Below, in pieces: positions 23,730 to 35,863 of a stretch of 64,000 nucleotides of DNA. This DNA comes from Panicum virgatum (Eukaryota; Streptophyta; Magnoliopsida; Poales; Poaceae): NCBI RefSeq assembly GCF_016808335.1, contig NC_053149.1, positions 19,874,733 to 19,938,732 on the forward strand. Reading direction: 5' to 3'. Numbering within the stretch: position 1 is the first letter of the stretch; each line of letters begins with the position of its first letter. The notes below the pieces were generated by a model. The model was given only the letters and a program-made list of their open reading frames with translations, was not told where the DNA came from and ran no database searches. Both the position numbers and the translations under genes were made by a program.

Positions 23730-25982
23730 TGTAACATCCCAAAAATCCACCAAAATAATTCACGCGACAAAATGGTTTAAAAAGTTTTTCGTCGTTGAGC
23801 TCGGAACTTTTCCGCCCGATCTCCCGATCCCCGAAAGACCCGACATCCGAATCCACCTGCCCCACGCCACGCCGTGGCCATCGGCCGCGCACGACGCGAC
23901 GCGCGCGCACCTGCACCTCCTGGCCACGCCTCGACACACACACCGCCCCGTCCGCGCGCACACTACCGCCGTTGACGGCCGCACAGCGCCGCCTGCACCC
24001 GGTCGCCGCCTGCCCGACGCATCACATCCCACCTCGCCGCACGCGCCGTCGCCCTGCGCACGCACAGCGCCGGCGACCTTGGCACTGTATGATATTCACA
24101 AACTGACCCCTCCACTATGCAACATACTTATAAATAAGCCCCTGACCCTTTTTAGAATAACCCAAAGAATTTCTAAAATACAAACCAAGCCCCTGCCTTC
24201 TTAAATTTAATTACAAATAGGCCCTAGACCCTGATTTAACCCCTAACCCTTTATGTAACCTATCATTTCATGCACCAAACGAACCCTGATTGGCCCGAAA
24301 CTCTACCACGCCTCTCATAACCTAGTTTCTACCACACCATTGGGAAAGCGCTCGAAAATATTACTCCGTACTCCATATCTTATGTGTTCCCGATTCGAGC
24401 TCAACGATAGATCTTTATTTTCTGTGTATTGATTGTGTGCTTATTTGTGTGCGCTGTAGACCACGGAGTGAACGAAGGAGAGCCCGTCAACGAGCAGTAC
24501 TGTGAGCAGGTGAACGAGGACCCGTTCCGCAACCCCGAGCCCGAAGGACAGGACATCCCAGAAGGCTTTGAAGACGGCAAGTTCAATCCCGCCCTTTGAT
24601 GCATGTTTCAGTCCTAGTTTTTATAAACATAACCTATTGGCCTATTTTATAAAATTGCATATGTTTTGACTGCATGAAAACACGGTTGGATAGCCACCCC
24701 TTGATTTGTTATAACCATTCCTTGACCACCTAGATTAATGTCTGATTTTGCTTGGTCGTTAATCGCTATTAGAACGCTTAGGGCTTCACACATAATGCTA
24801 TTTGTTTTATAAAAGAAAATGCGTGAGTATGTGGGAAGGGATAAAAGTGGTGTTTTTGAAAAGTGAGTTTAGACAGGATGGATGACATTTCCGCGGGATT
24901 TGCCATTTGGTGTGCTCGTGCCTGTATGGCAGGGTAAGGAAGGGAGATATCCATCTTGTCACAACTAAGGACCGAGTTGGTGTGTCATCTCACCTAACTC
25001 CACTATCGTGCAAACCACTCGACCGTTGAATGGGCAACGGCTTAGCATAAACCCCACTAGTTGATGTGATAGCCATCAGGAGGGCTGAGAGCAACGGGTG
25101 ACCAAGGAGAAGGGATAGGCTCAGTGTGACTTATACCCCGGTTATACCTCAGAGTTGGGTCGATGACCCCTTGGTAAATCCCGTGATGGCGAATCAGGTC
25201 TAGCTAAGGTGGGTAATGGCTATGTCGGGATCTACACCGACACTTCGGTGCTCGTGTTGTGGTACCCGCTTGTGGGTAAAGTTGCACACCTCTGCAGAGT
25301 TAAGAATCTATTCGAATAGTCCGTGCCCACGGTATTGGGCGAGTTACGGTGTGGTCACATAACTAGTGTTTATCTTGGGTTGGGCTAGCGTGAGTTGTTT
25401 TGGAATTGTGTCCGGCAGTTGTGCCGTGTGCTACAACGGACGGGGAGTCCGGTAGCAGTGTAAAACTTGAACTCCGTGTTACTCAATATAAAAACTGGTT
25501 TCTGAAATGTTTTCGGCTAAACGAACCCCTGCATAAAAATGGAACTTTCTGCAAATTAAACCATAACCTTATCCTTGTTTTACCCGTGCATGTTATTCTG
25601 ATATAACCCCCTCCGTGGGTGTGGTTGGACTTGCTGAGTACGTTTGTACTCACCCTATTCTTACTTTTTACAGAAGAAGACCCAGACTTCGTACCAGAAG
25701 ACGCCGAGTAGGGTTATCGTTCTACACCCAACCTTGCCTGTGGAACCGGCCTTGTTCGAGATGTTTTCGCTGGCACAGTACTCTGAGCCCGAGCTAGACC
25801 CCATGTGGGTTGCGGTCTGGTGTTATGTCGTAGCTTGGTTACTTATTATTATTATCTGTATCGAGTGTCCTCCTCGGAGGTTTGTACGGTAATGAACCAT
25901 CTGATGTAATAAATGTGGCATCAGCCTCCTGGGACTGATGTTTATATCACATTTAAGTCTTCTCTTATGAGGGGACGCTTCA
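23730..25982 (+). repeat. 5' LTR of the Gypsy element, 2253 bp
   Basis: Lacks 701 bases present in the 3' LTR (33265-33965). The junction sits at the shared GCAC at 24082-24085. The missing part includes the LTR's TATA box. Confidence 0.93.
24460..24598 (+). other. Exon-like acidic peptide segment in the LTR
   Basis: A T-rich tract ending GCGCTGTAG precedes an open stretch encoding an acidic peptide (VNEGEPVNEQYCEQ...PEGFEDGKFNPAL) to a stop at 24596-24598. The same stretch occurs in the 3' LTR (about 34339-34480) with only a few changes. A second acceptor-like TTTTTACAG at 25665-25673 precedes another acidic segment. These look like small exons in the LTR transcript. The function is unknown. 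Confidence 0.35.
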
Positions 25983-25984
25983 GG

Positions 25985-25997
25985 TGGTATCAGAGCC
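25985..25997 (+). other. Primer binding site
   Basis: TGGTATCAGAGCC, two bases after the 5' LTR. It is complementary to the 3' end of plant initiator tRNA-Met. Confidence 0.9.
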
Positions 25998-26123
25998 GTT
26001 GGTTGGCCGTAGGACGTGACCCTAGGAGCGAAACCCTGTTTTAGGCCCTTTCACACTAGGATTATTCCTTCCTTAACCCTTTCTTCACACAAACACTCAC
26101 CATTGGTTCTTGCCCTGTTCCAG

Positions 26124-26954
26124 ATGGCTGACAATGGATGGATCGGCGGAATCTATCACGCAGAGCCCGGCCTTCCTAAGTTGTTGATACTCAGCCTGGA
26201 ACGCATCGGAGTTGTGGACCCACCAGAGTTTCTCTACCGGGAGTATGACTCCAAGGGCACTCTTCGGTGCGACCTGATGATCTTTGTGGCGAGGAGCACC
26301 CGCTACCCAGATGTGGACCCTTGGTTCATCTCCACCACTAGTTTTCGCTTCCCGGACACCTATCAAAAAGCCGCCCGTAAAGCCTTGCGACGCCTCCGCG
26401 TGATCTACAGGCATCACCTTCAGCGGACTCCTATGGGATTTTTCCCGCCAACTAAAGGAAGAGGACGCACATGGATTGCTCGGAAGAGAAGACTTGGAAG
26501 AGAAGAAGAAGACCTAGAAGATACAGTCTCTCACCTATCTATCTATCTCACTGGCCTGGATGAACTCTACCGCGAACAAGCGGCACAACTGAAGCAACAA
26601 GTCCACAGAGCAGAAAAGGCAACCCAAGAGCTGGACGAACAACGGACAAGAACCGTACACGCCGAGTATTCCCTAGCCGCGCTCCAAGTCCAAATGCAAG
26701 AAAAAGAGGCGGAACTGGAAGAACAACAGGCAAGAGTCACACGCGCCGAGAATTCCCTAGCCGCCCTCCAAGCCCGTATGCGAGAGTACGAGGCTCGCAG
26801 AGGAATAGGTGGGTGGATAGAGGAAGAAGAAGAAGAACCCATGGAAACCCATTGGGATGTAGGTACTCAGACAGAAGAAGAAGAACCCGAAGAAACCCAC
26901 TGGGTAAAGGTACTCAGACCGAAGATGACGCGATGGACCAGTATCTTCCACTGA
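26124..26954 (+). CDS. Additional ORF a of the Gypsy element (before gag)
   Basis: 276 residues from an ATG immediately preceded by CAG, so the ATG may lie just inside a spliced exon. The N-terminal about 115 residues include LYREYDSKGTLRCDLMIFVA and HHLQRTPMGFFPP. The rest is a strongly charged coiled-coil-like region with an internal repeat (AEYSLAALQVQMQEKEAELE and AENSLAALQARMREYEA). An acidic tail follows with ETHWDVGTQTEEEE. It is clearly related to the next ORF (27142). AATAAA signals follow at 27040 and 27070. I recognise no known domain. Extra ORFs of this kind occur in some plant retrotransposons, but I cannot name this one. This copy is uninterrupted. Confidence 0.65.
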   Translation: MADNGWIGGIYHAEPGLPKLLILSLERIGVVDPPEFLYREYDSKGTLRCDLMIFVARSTRYPDVDPWFISTTSFRFPDTYQKAARKALRRLRVIYRHHLQRTPMGFFPPTKGRGRTWIARKRRLGREEEDLEDTVSHLSIYLTGLDELYREQAAQLKQQVHRAEKATQELDEQRTRTVHAEYSLAALQVQMQEKEAELEEQQARVTRAENSLAALQARMREYEARRGIGGWIEEEEEEPMETHWDVGTQTEEEEPEETHWVKVLRPKMTRWTSIFH

Positions 26955-27141
26955 AAAAGCGCCTTCTTAGGATCGAGGAATAGTCCCCATGGTAGGAGTA
27001 GCCCCTAAACTAGGACCTCTGATCTAATAATCGTGTACCAATAAAGTCTGTATCCCACCATGTTGCAATAATAAATATCATCTACCCCCTTTGTTTACCT
27101 CAAATATTTGTGCAAGTTCTTCACCCTATCTTTGTTTTCAG

Positions 27142-28098
27142 ATGGCTGAGGAAGGATGGACCCAGGGCGACTGCCAAGCTGCACCTGGCTTCCCCAGCCT
27201 CTTGATCAATGCCCTGGAAAGCCTTGGCGTCACGGAACGCCCAAGGTACTACAGCAGAGAGTACGAGCATCGTGGCACTCTCCGCTGCAGGGTGATCCTA
27301 GTCATCGCCAGAAGTGACCGCTACCTCGACATCCAGACATGGCGAGTGACCGCTACAGGGTTTAGGCACCAGGACACCTATCCCTTAGCCGTCAGGAAAG
27401 CACTCCATTACCTGTGCCGGATTTTCGAAAGACACCTCGCCCCCACACTAATGAGGTTCTTTCCGCCGGCCATCAGAACCCCATTTTGGGAAGCCCGAAT
27501 GAGAAGCCTATAACGGCGCCGCCCTGAAGAAGGCCTCCTGTACCAAGTGGCTACCTACCTAGCCTCCTTGGATCAGCTCTTTGACGAGCAAGCCAACTTG
27601 CTGAGGGAACAGACCCATCGAGCCGAGCAAGCAGAACTCGCAGTAAGATTGCGACAAATCCGAGCAGTCCAAGCCGAGGCAAGAGCCGCAGCCGCGGTCA
27701 GCAGTGAAGCAGTTGCTCAGGAGGGCCTCAGGCAAGTCTGGGATTGGCGTATACAGGAATGGACTAGAAGTGGAACCCCAGTCCCAGCAATTGGAGAAGA
27801 CCATGTTCTGCTCGGAACGCCCGTCATAGGATGGGGACCACTCTTTGGAAACCCACAAGCCCCACCCGAGAACCCTGGAAGGTCTACGGCCGCCGCCGCA
27901 AGAGAAGCCACTACGCAACCCCGGGAAAACGGAGATCTAGAGGACGGCGAGCAAGGACCACTCATTTCCCCGGAAGGCGTGAGTCCCCTTCCAAGGGAAG
28001 AACCCACTCAAGCCAATGAGTTTGCCTACAAAGCTAGCGACCGTCGAGGGATGAAGCCGTATGGTCCAAAGAAGATTTGTTTTCCCCTTTTCTTTTGA
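27142..28098 (+). pseudogene. Additional ORF b of the Gypsy element, interrupted by a stop
   Basis: A second copy of the preceding type: MAEEGWTQGD aligns with MADNGWIGGI, YYSREYEHRGTLRCRVILVI with LYREYDSKGTLRCDLMIFVA, and RHLAPTLMRFFPP with HHLQRTPMGFFPP. The ATG directly follows TTGTTTTCAG, a strong splice-acceptor sequence. A TAA at 27511-27513 interrupts the frame, which then continues in phase to 28098 through a coiled-coil-like, Ala/Glu/Gln-rich part. AATAAA at 28163-28168 is followed by a GT-rich stretch, so the unit looks like its own gene module. The function is unknown. Confidence 0.6.
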
Positions 28099-28309
28099 AG
28101 TTGTGTACCCGGACGTGTAGTACGCGTTTGGCCTTGCCCCGTGTTGTACCCTCCCTTGTAGTAATAAAATTGTTGTGCTTGTTGTTTGGTATGTTGTGTG
28201 CTTGTTAGTTGCGTGCTTATCGGCAGTAAATAGATACTGCCTTTTCAAAAATACGAATTAAATAACTTAAACATCACCTAATCTTAGTCCCAATCCCCTC
28301 GATCTGCAG

Positions 28310-29857
28310 ATGGTTTCCCGGAGCGTCACGAGGGCCTCCCGCAACCGGATCCCTCCAGTCGCCGATATGGGAGTGCAGCCGAGTGGACAGAGCCCTCCCC
28401 AGGATGAACAAGAAGTGAGCCAGAACCGAGGAGAAAATCGAGAAGTGCCACTACCACCACCACCACCCCTCGGGGACCTGGCATAAATAATCCACAATCA
28501 GACCCTCATCCTTGAAACACTGGCCAATGCCCTTATCAATAGGCAGCCACGAGGACAAACCATGAATGACAAGCTGACAGCATTCTTGAGGACCAAGCCG
28601 CCCACCTATGCTGGATCCAGCAACCCTTTGGATGCAGATGACTGGCTGCGTGTGATCCAGAGGAAGCTCGAGCCGTTCGAGTGCCAGGATCGAGATAAAG
28701 TTCTGCTGGCAGCACATCAACTCACCGGGTCTGCCTTAGCCTGGTGGGAGAATTACTGCGCTGCCGCCAAAGACGCCTCCACCATCACTTGGAATGAATT
28801 CGTGAAGGAGTTCCGCCGTTATCACATCCCCTCGGCCACCATGAAGCACAAGGCAGATGAATTCCGCACACTTCAGCAGGGGAGTATGTCGGTGGAAGAG
28901 TATACCCACCAGTTTATGGAACTGGCCCGCTATGCACCAGAAGAGGTGAACGACGAGAAGAAGCAAGATATGTTCAAGAAGGGACTAAATCCAGAACTCA
29001 GAACCTTACTCACCCCTCAGATCTACCCGGATTTCAACACCTTGATGAACAAGGCAATCCTCACCGAGAAGGCTAAGATTGATGAAAGGAAAGATAACAA
29101 GCGCAAGTTCCTGGAGAGCAAGTCCCGCCAGCAGGATCGTTTCCAGAAGCCCAGAAGTTTCAGCTACAACACACCAAGGTCTCAAGCCCCAATGCAGTAC
29201 AGAACTCAGTCTCAAGTGATAGGACCACGGGCCCCTAACACCCAGCCCAGAAGCCAGAACGCCATGAGGGCCCTACAGAGTAATGCAAGCCAGGTCACCA
29301 CCAACAACAGCAATGTGAGGGCCTGCTTCAACTGCCGTAAGACGGGGCACTTCATCGCCGACTGCCCCTATGCTAAAAACAAGCCAGCTACATCAGCCTT
29401 TTCCAACACAGTGAACGGACCAAAGCCAGTTCTGACGGGTGCCAACCGAGTATCCATCTGCGGCAACAACAACTCCAACAACAACAGTCAACAGATGAGG
29501 CAGCCTCAGCAGTCGTTTGGACGAGCCCGCGTCAACCACATCGACGCACAGGAAGCTCAAGGAGCTCAGGGCGTAGTACTCGGTGAGTACCTAGTCAGCT
29601 CAACCCTCGCAACAGTACTATTTGATTCTGGAGCGTCACACTCATTCATATCCTCAAGTTTTGTGGAGAAACATAAAATACCTACAGTACTACTAAAAAC
29701 GCCCCTATTAACCCGAACACCCGGAGGTGACATCAGGTGTCAACTAGGTTGTCTACGGGTAAGGATCAATTTAAGTGGGGTAGAATTTCTAGCGGACCTA
29801 GCAGTACTTAAGTCAGAAGGGATAGACGTGATCCTTGGAATGGATTGGTTAAGCTAA
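28310..29857 (+). pseudogene. Gypsy gag and protease, one internal stop
   Basis: The likely start is ATG 28310, directly after CTGCAG. The frame is in phase with the longer open part from 28562 but has a TAA at 28484-28486. The capsid-like region (LTGSALAWWENYC, about 28720) is the retrotransposon gag domain. A CCHC zinc knuckle CFNCRKTGHFIADC lies at 29323-29364. The aspartic protease motif LFDSGASHSFIS is at 29618-29653, ending in ILGMDWLS. The frame then meets TAA at 29855-29857, where family members read on into RT. Gag packages RNA in virus-like particles and the protease matures it. Confidence 0.85.
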
Positions 29858-32800
29858 CATAATGGTCTCATAGGCTGTACTGACAAAGTGGTACACTAAT
29901 CAACCCCGAAGGAGTCCGAGTGACCTGTCATACCCGGGAGAGTGGATCGAACCCGATGGTGTTTAGCATGGAAGCAAAGTCCTTGGAAGAAGTCCCAGTA
30001 GTGAATGAATACCCAGATGTCTTTCCTGAAGAGCTTCCCGGTATGCCACCAGATAGGGATGTAGAGTTTGTTATCGACCTTGTCCCTGGAACCGCCTCTA
30101 TAGCCAAGAGACCCTATAGGATGGCAGCCTCGGAGTTAGCTGAATTGAAGAAACAACTGGAAGAACTACAATGAATTGGCTTCATCAGGCCAAGTTCGTC
30201 TCCTTGGGGAGCCCCGGTTCTATTTGTCAAGAAGAATGACGGAAGTATGAGGTTATGTGTAGATTACCGGGCACTAAACGAAGTCACTATCAAGAACAAG
30301 TACCCCCTTCCCAGGATCGATGATCTTTTTGATCAGTTAAAAGGGGCCAAGTACTTCTCCAAGATCGATCTGAGGTCCGGATATTTTCAGCTCAAGATTA
30401 GGGAGAGTGATATCCCGAAGACAACCTTTGTCACCCGATACGGGCAGTTTGAGTTCACAGTGATGTCTTTTGGACTAACAAATGCACCTGCTTATTTCAT
30501 GAACCTCATGAACAAGGTGTTCATGGACGAGTTAGATAAGTTTGTCGTAGTCTTCATCGACGACATACTTATTTACTCGAAGAGCATTCAGGAGCACGAG
30601 CAGCACCTGAGGGTAGTTTTGGAAAAGCTGAGAGTGCATAGGCTATACGCCAAATTCAGCAAGTGTGAGTTCTGGCTGGAGAAAGTAGCTTTCCTTGGTC
30701 ATATTCTGACCGTGGAAGGAGTAGCAGTGGATCCCGAGAAGGTCGAAGCAGTCTCCAACTGGCAGCAACCAACCAATGCCAGTGAGATCAGGAGTTTTCT
30801 CGGATTAGCTGGGTATTATCGGAGATTCATTGAGGGATTTTCCAAGATAGCCCGGCCCATGACAGAGCTACTCAAGAAGGAGAAGAAATTCACCTGGATG
30901 GAGTCGTGTGAAAGGAGTTTCCAGGAATTGAAGCGAAGACTGACGACCGCCCTAGTGCTGACCCTACCGGATATTCATCGGGATTTTGTCATCTACTGTG
31001 ATGCATCCCGACAAGGGTTGGGTTGTGTACTGATGCAAGACGGGAAAGTTGTTGCATATGCTTCCCGCCAGCTCAGGTCTCACGAGCAGAACTATCCAAC
31101 CCATGATCTGGAACTTGCAGCTGTAGTGCATGCCCTTAAAATTTGGAGGCATTATCTGATCGGAAATAAGTGCAAAATCTATACCGACCATAAGAGCCTG
31201 AAGTACATCTTCACCCAGCTAGATTTAAATTTAAGGCAAAGAAGATGGTTGGAGTTGGTTAAGGACTATAATTTGGAAATCCATTAGCACCCCGGAAAAG
31301 CAAACGTAGTAGCCGATGCCCTAAGTCGGAAATCCTATGGACCCAAGGATGATCATCTGCAAGAGGAAATGGCACGATTAAATGTGCACATTGTCCCTCG
31401 AGGCTCCAGCCAAGTGCTGAACGTCCAATCCACACTAGGAGAAAGAATCAGAAAAGCACAAAGATCGGACAAGAGGCTGATGGAAATCCGGAAGCAGACT
31501 GGAGAAAACAAGGCACCAGACTTTAGAGTGGATAGTAAAGGAATATTGTGGTATAAAGATAGAATTTGTGTACCCCAGAAGGGAGACTTCAGGCAGATAA
31601 TCATGGACGAAGCCCATAACTCGGCCTACTCCATCCACCCAGGATCCACCAAAATGTATATGGACCTAAGACAAAAATATTGGTGGGATGGAATGAAGGC
31701 GGACATTGCACGATTTGTCGCCCGTTGTGATACTTGCCAAAGGATCAAAGCTGAACACCAGAAGCCGACAGGTTTGTTGCAACCCTTACCCATTCCGGTT
31801 TGGAAATGGGATGAGATAGGGATGGATTTGTAGTGGGTTTGCCCAGGACCCAGAAAGGACATGACTCCATATGGGTAATAGTGGACCGACTCACTAAAGC
31901 GGCTCACTTCATACCCGTACGAACCAACTACGGCGGAGAGAAGCTGGCCAAGCTCTACATAGAAAACGTAGTGAAATTGCATGGTGTACCCAGTCGAATT
32001 GTTTCAGATAGAGGAACCCAGTTCACCTCTAGGTTTTGGAAGAGTTTGCATAAAGCCATGGGCACAAAATTGGATTTCAGCTCCGCTTATCACCCACAGA
32101 CGGATGGCCAGACAGAAAGAGTGAATCAGATTATGGAGGATATGTTGAGAGCATGTGTTCTCACCTATGGCAAGGACTGGGAACAAAGTTTACCCTATGC
32201 AGAATTTTCATACAACAACGGTTATCAAGAAAGTCTAGGCATGTCACCGTTCGAAGCTCTCTACGGAAGGAAGTGCAGAACACCGCTGATGTGGTCAGAA
32301 GTTGGAGAACGTGCCCTAGTTGGGCCCGCACTCATCAAAGAAGCGGAAGAACGAGTTGCTGAGATTAGAGAAAAGCTAAAAGCAGCCCAGTCCCGACAGA
32401 AGAGCTACGCAGACAAGAAAAGACGGGAAATAAGCTTCAACCCAGGAGATTTTGTGTATCTCAAGGTGTCACCCATTCGAGGAACCCGAAGATTCCAGGT
32501 ACAAGGAAAGTTGGCCCCTCGATACATTGGACCATACCAAGTTCTGAAGAAGGTTGGAGCAGTAGCGTACCGTTTAGAACTACCGGAAGAAATGTCGGAT
32601 ATACACCCAGTATTCCACGTATCGCAATTAAGAAGGTGTTTGAGGGTACCCGAAGCAGAACATGTGCCAGTTGAAATGATAGATCTGCAGCCAGACCTTC
32701 GATACCAGGAGGTACCGGTTAAGATTCTAGACACTTTCACCAGGAGGACCAGAAACTCCGAAGTACGAATTTGCAGAGTCCAGTGGAGCAGACACGGAGT

Positions 32801-33029
32801 AGAAGAAGCTACGTGGGAACACGAAGACACTATGAAGAAGGAGTTTCCTCACCTCTTTAGGAACCAGCCGAATCTCGAGGACGAGATTCATTTTAAGTGG
32901 GGTAGGTTTGTAACATCCCAAAAATCCACCAAAATAATTCACGCGATAAAATGGTTTAAAAAGTTTTTTGTCATTGAGCTCGGAACATTTCCGCCCGATC
33001 TCCCGATCCCCGAAAGACCCGACATCTGA
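29858..33029 (+). pseudogene. Gypsy pol: RT, RNase H, integrase, chromodomain-like tail
   Basis: The RT region has [20 protein letters not shown] (about 30256) and the catalytic FIDD box (30541-30570). RNase H follows ([12 protein letters not shown], about 30987) and ends near VVADALSRK. Integrase has the HHCC zinc region (31580-31750) and a DDE core with Asp at VDRLTKAAHF, Asp at SDRGTQF and Glu at QTERVNQ. A chromodomain-like end, CRVQWSRHGVEEATWEHED, lies at about 32775. Lesions: a lost base near 29896, TGA at 30172-30174, TAG at 31285-31287, and a lost base just before 31831 that creates TAG. It cannot make a full polyprotein. Confidence 0.88.
32895..32908 (+). other. Polypurine tract of the Gypsy element
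   Basis: AAGTGGGGTAGGTT directly before the 3' LTR; the plus-strand DNA primer site. Confidence 0.75.
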
Positions 33030-35863
33030 ATCCACCTGCCCCACGCCATGCCGTGGCCATCGGCCGCGCACGACGCGACGCGCGCGCACCCACACTGCTT
33101 GGCCACGCCGCGACACACACACCGCCCCGCCCGCGCGCACACTACCGCCGTTGACGGCCGCACAGCGCCGCCTGCACCCGGTCGCCGCCTGCCCGACGCA
33201 TTACATCCCACCTCGCCGCACGCGCCGTCGCCCTGCGCACGCACAGCGCCGGGGACCTTGGCACAGCGCCGCGTGCGTCAGTCGCCCGAGGCGTCGCGTC
33301 ATCGGCGCTCGCTTCGCCGACCGCACCACCGCCGCCGTTGACTCCGCGCCAATGCCGCACAGCGCCGAGCCGGCCCCCCCCCCCCACCGCCGCACCCTCG
33401 CCTCCACCGCCTTGGCCGCCTATAAAAAGGGCCGCAGAGCACCCCCGAGCTCCACAGCCACCCCCTCAACCTCCACCGCCGCCCCCCCTGACCTCCTAGC
33501 GCCGCCACTCGCCATTGCCGCCGCTCCGGAACGCCAGCCACCGCGGAGATCCCCTCCCCGCAGCATCACGGCTCGAGCCAAGGTAGGCTTTGGGATCCCC
33601 GAGATCCCCTCCTCCTTTTCCCCCGGGACCGGCCCGCCGACGAGCTCCGTGGCGTCGCCCCACGTTCGCCACCGCCTGCTGCCACCCGCCGCCGTAGAAC
33701 CGCCCCTACGGGCCACCATTTCCTCAAATCGAGGGAGGGGATCGACCTCCCACGTCGCCCTCCCCCTTTTCCCCCCTCCTCCTGGCCGCTCCCGAACCCC
33801 AGAGCCGCCGCCCGGGCGCCGCCGGCGAGCGCCGTCCCCCTCCCCTGTTTTCCAGCGCGAGGGAAGGGGGAAGACAGGGCGTTTTGCTCATAACCCCCTC
33901 CCTTCTATTATATTTATTAAAGAATCACTCCACCTTTTGGCTTTTATGCAAAAACATCCCTGCACTGTATGATATTCACAAACAGACCCCTCCACTATGC
34001 AACATACTTATAAATAAGCCCCTGACCCTTTTTAGAATAACCCAAAGAATTTCTAAAATACAAACCAAGCCCCTGCCTTCTTAAATTTAATTACAAATAG
34101 GCCCCTGGACCCTGATTTAACCCCTAACCCTTTATGTAACCTATCATTTCATGCACCAAACGAACCCTGATTGGCCCGAAACTCTACCACGCCTCTCATA
34201 ACCTAGTTTCTACCACACCATTGGGAAAGCGCTCGAAAATATTACTCCGTACTCCATATCTTATGTGTTCCCGATTCGAGCTCAACGATAGATCTTTATT
34301 TTCTGTGTATTGATTGTGTGCTTGTTTGTGTGCGCTGTAGACCACGGAGTGAACGAAGGAGAGCCCGTCAACGAGCAGTACTGTGAGCAGGTGAACGAGG
34401 ACCCGTTCCGCGACCCTGAGCCCGAAGGACATGACATCCCAGAAGGCTTTGAAGACGGCAAGTTCAATCCCGCCCTTTGATGCATGTTTCAGTCCTAGTT
34501 TTTATAAACATAACCTATTGGCCTGTTTTATAAAATTGCATATGTTTTGACTGCATGAAAACACGGTTGGATAGCCACCCCTTGATTTGTTATAACCATT
34601 CCTTGACCACCTAGATTAATGTCTGATTTTGCTTGGACGTTAATCGCTATTAGAACGCTTAGGGCTTCACACATAATGCTATTTGTTTTATAAAAGAAAT
34701 TGCGTGAGTATGTGGGAAGGGATAAAAGTGGTGTTTTTGAAAAGTGAGTTTAGACAGGATGGATGGCATTTCCGCGGGATTTGCCATTTGGTGTGCTCGT
34801 GCCTGTATGGCAGGGTAAGGAAGGGAGATATCCATCTTGTCACAACTAAGGACCGAGTTGGTGTGTCATCTCACCTAACTCCACTATCGTGCAAACCACT
34901 CGACCGTTGAATGGGCAACGGCTTAGCATAAACCCCACTAGTTGATGTGATAGCCATCAGGAGGGCTGAGAGCAACGGGTGACCAAGGAGAAGGGATAAG
35001 CTCAGTGTGACTTATACCCCGGTTATACCTCAGAGTTGGGTCGATGACCCCTTGGTAAATCTCGTGATGGCGAATCAGGTCTAGCTAAGGTGGGTAATGG
35101 CTATGTCGGGATCTACACCGACACTTCGGTGCTCGTGTTGTGGTACCCGCTTGTGGGTAAAGTTGCACACCTCTGCAGAGTTAAGAATCTATTCGAATAG
35201 TCCGTGCCCACGGTATTGGGCGAGTTACGGTGTGGTCACATAACTAGTGTTTATCTTGGGTTGGGCTAGCGTGAGTTGTTTTGGAATTGTGTCCGGCAGT
35301 TGTGCCGTGTGCTACGACGGACGGGGAGTCCGGTAGCAGTGTAAAACTTGAACTCCGTGTTACTCAATATAAAAACTGGTTTCTGAAATGTTTTCGGCTA
35401 AACAAACCCCTGCATAAAAATTGAACTTTCTGCAAATTAAACCGTGACCTTATCCTTGTTTTACCCGTGCATGTTATTCTGATATAACCCCCTCCGTGGG
35501 TGTGGTTGGACTTGCTGAGTACGTTTGTACTCACCCCATTCTTACTTTTTACAGAAGAAGACCCAGACTTCGTACCAGAAGACGCCGAGTAGGGTTATCG
35601 TTCTACACCCAACCTTGCCTGTGGAACCGGCCCTGTTCGAGATGTTTTCGCTGACGCAGTACTCTGAGCCCGAGCTAGACCCCATGTGGGTTGCGGTCTG
35701 GTGTTATGTCGTAGCTTGGTTACTTATTATTATTATATGTATCGAGTGTCCTCCTCGGAGGTTTGTACGGTAATGAACCATCTGATGTAATAATTGTGGC
35801 ATCAGCCTCCTGGGAGTGATGTTTGTATCACATTTAAGTCTTCTCTTATGAGGGGATGCTTCA
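32909..35863 (+). repeat. 3' LTR of the Gypsy element, 2955 bp
   Basis: Full-length LTR. It carries a TATA box (TATAAAAAGG at 33421) in a GC-rich promoter-like segment that is absent from the 5' LTR. Confidence 0.93.
33421..33430 (+). promoter_or_regulatory. LTR TATA box
   Basis: TATAAAAAGG in a GC-rich context, followed by C-rich leader sequence. It is the probable core promoter of this retrotransposon family. Confidence 0.55.

Larger units (their letters stand above)
23730..35863 (+). mobile_element. Ty3/Gypsy LTR retrotransposon, 12.1 kb
   Basis: LTRs 23730-25982 and 32909-35863 begin TGTAACATCCC and end GCTTCA. They are flanked by a perfect TSD AGGTA (23725-23729 and 35864-35868). A primer binding site matching initiator tRNA-Met and a polypurine tract abut the internal region. 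Domain order gag, protease, RT, RNase H, integrase with a chromodomain-like tail is Ty3/Gypsy, and the tail suggests a chromovirus (Tekay/Del-like). Two additional related ORFs precede gag. At least four stops and three frameshifts inactivate it. By eye the aligned LTRs differ by roughly 2 percent, so insertion was fairly recent. Confidence 0.93.
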
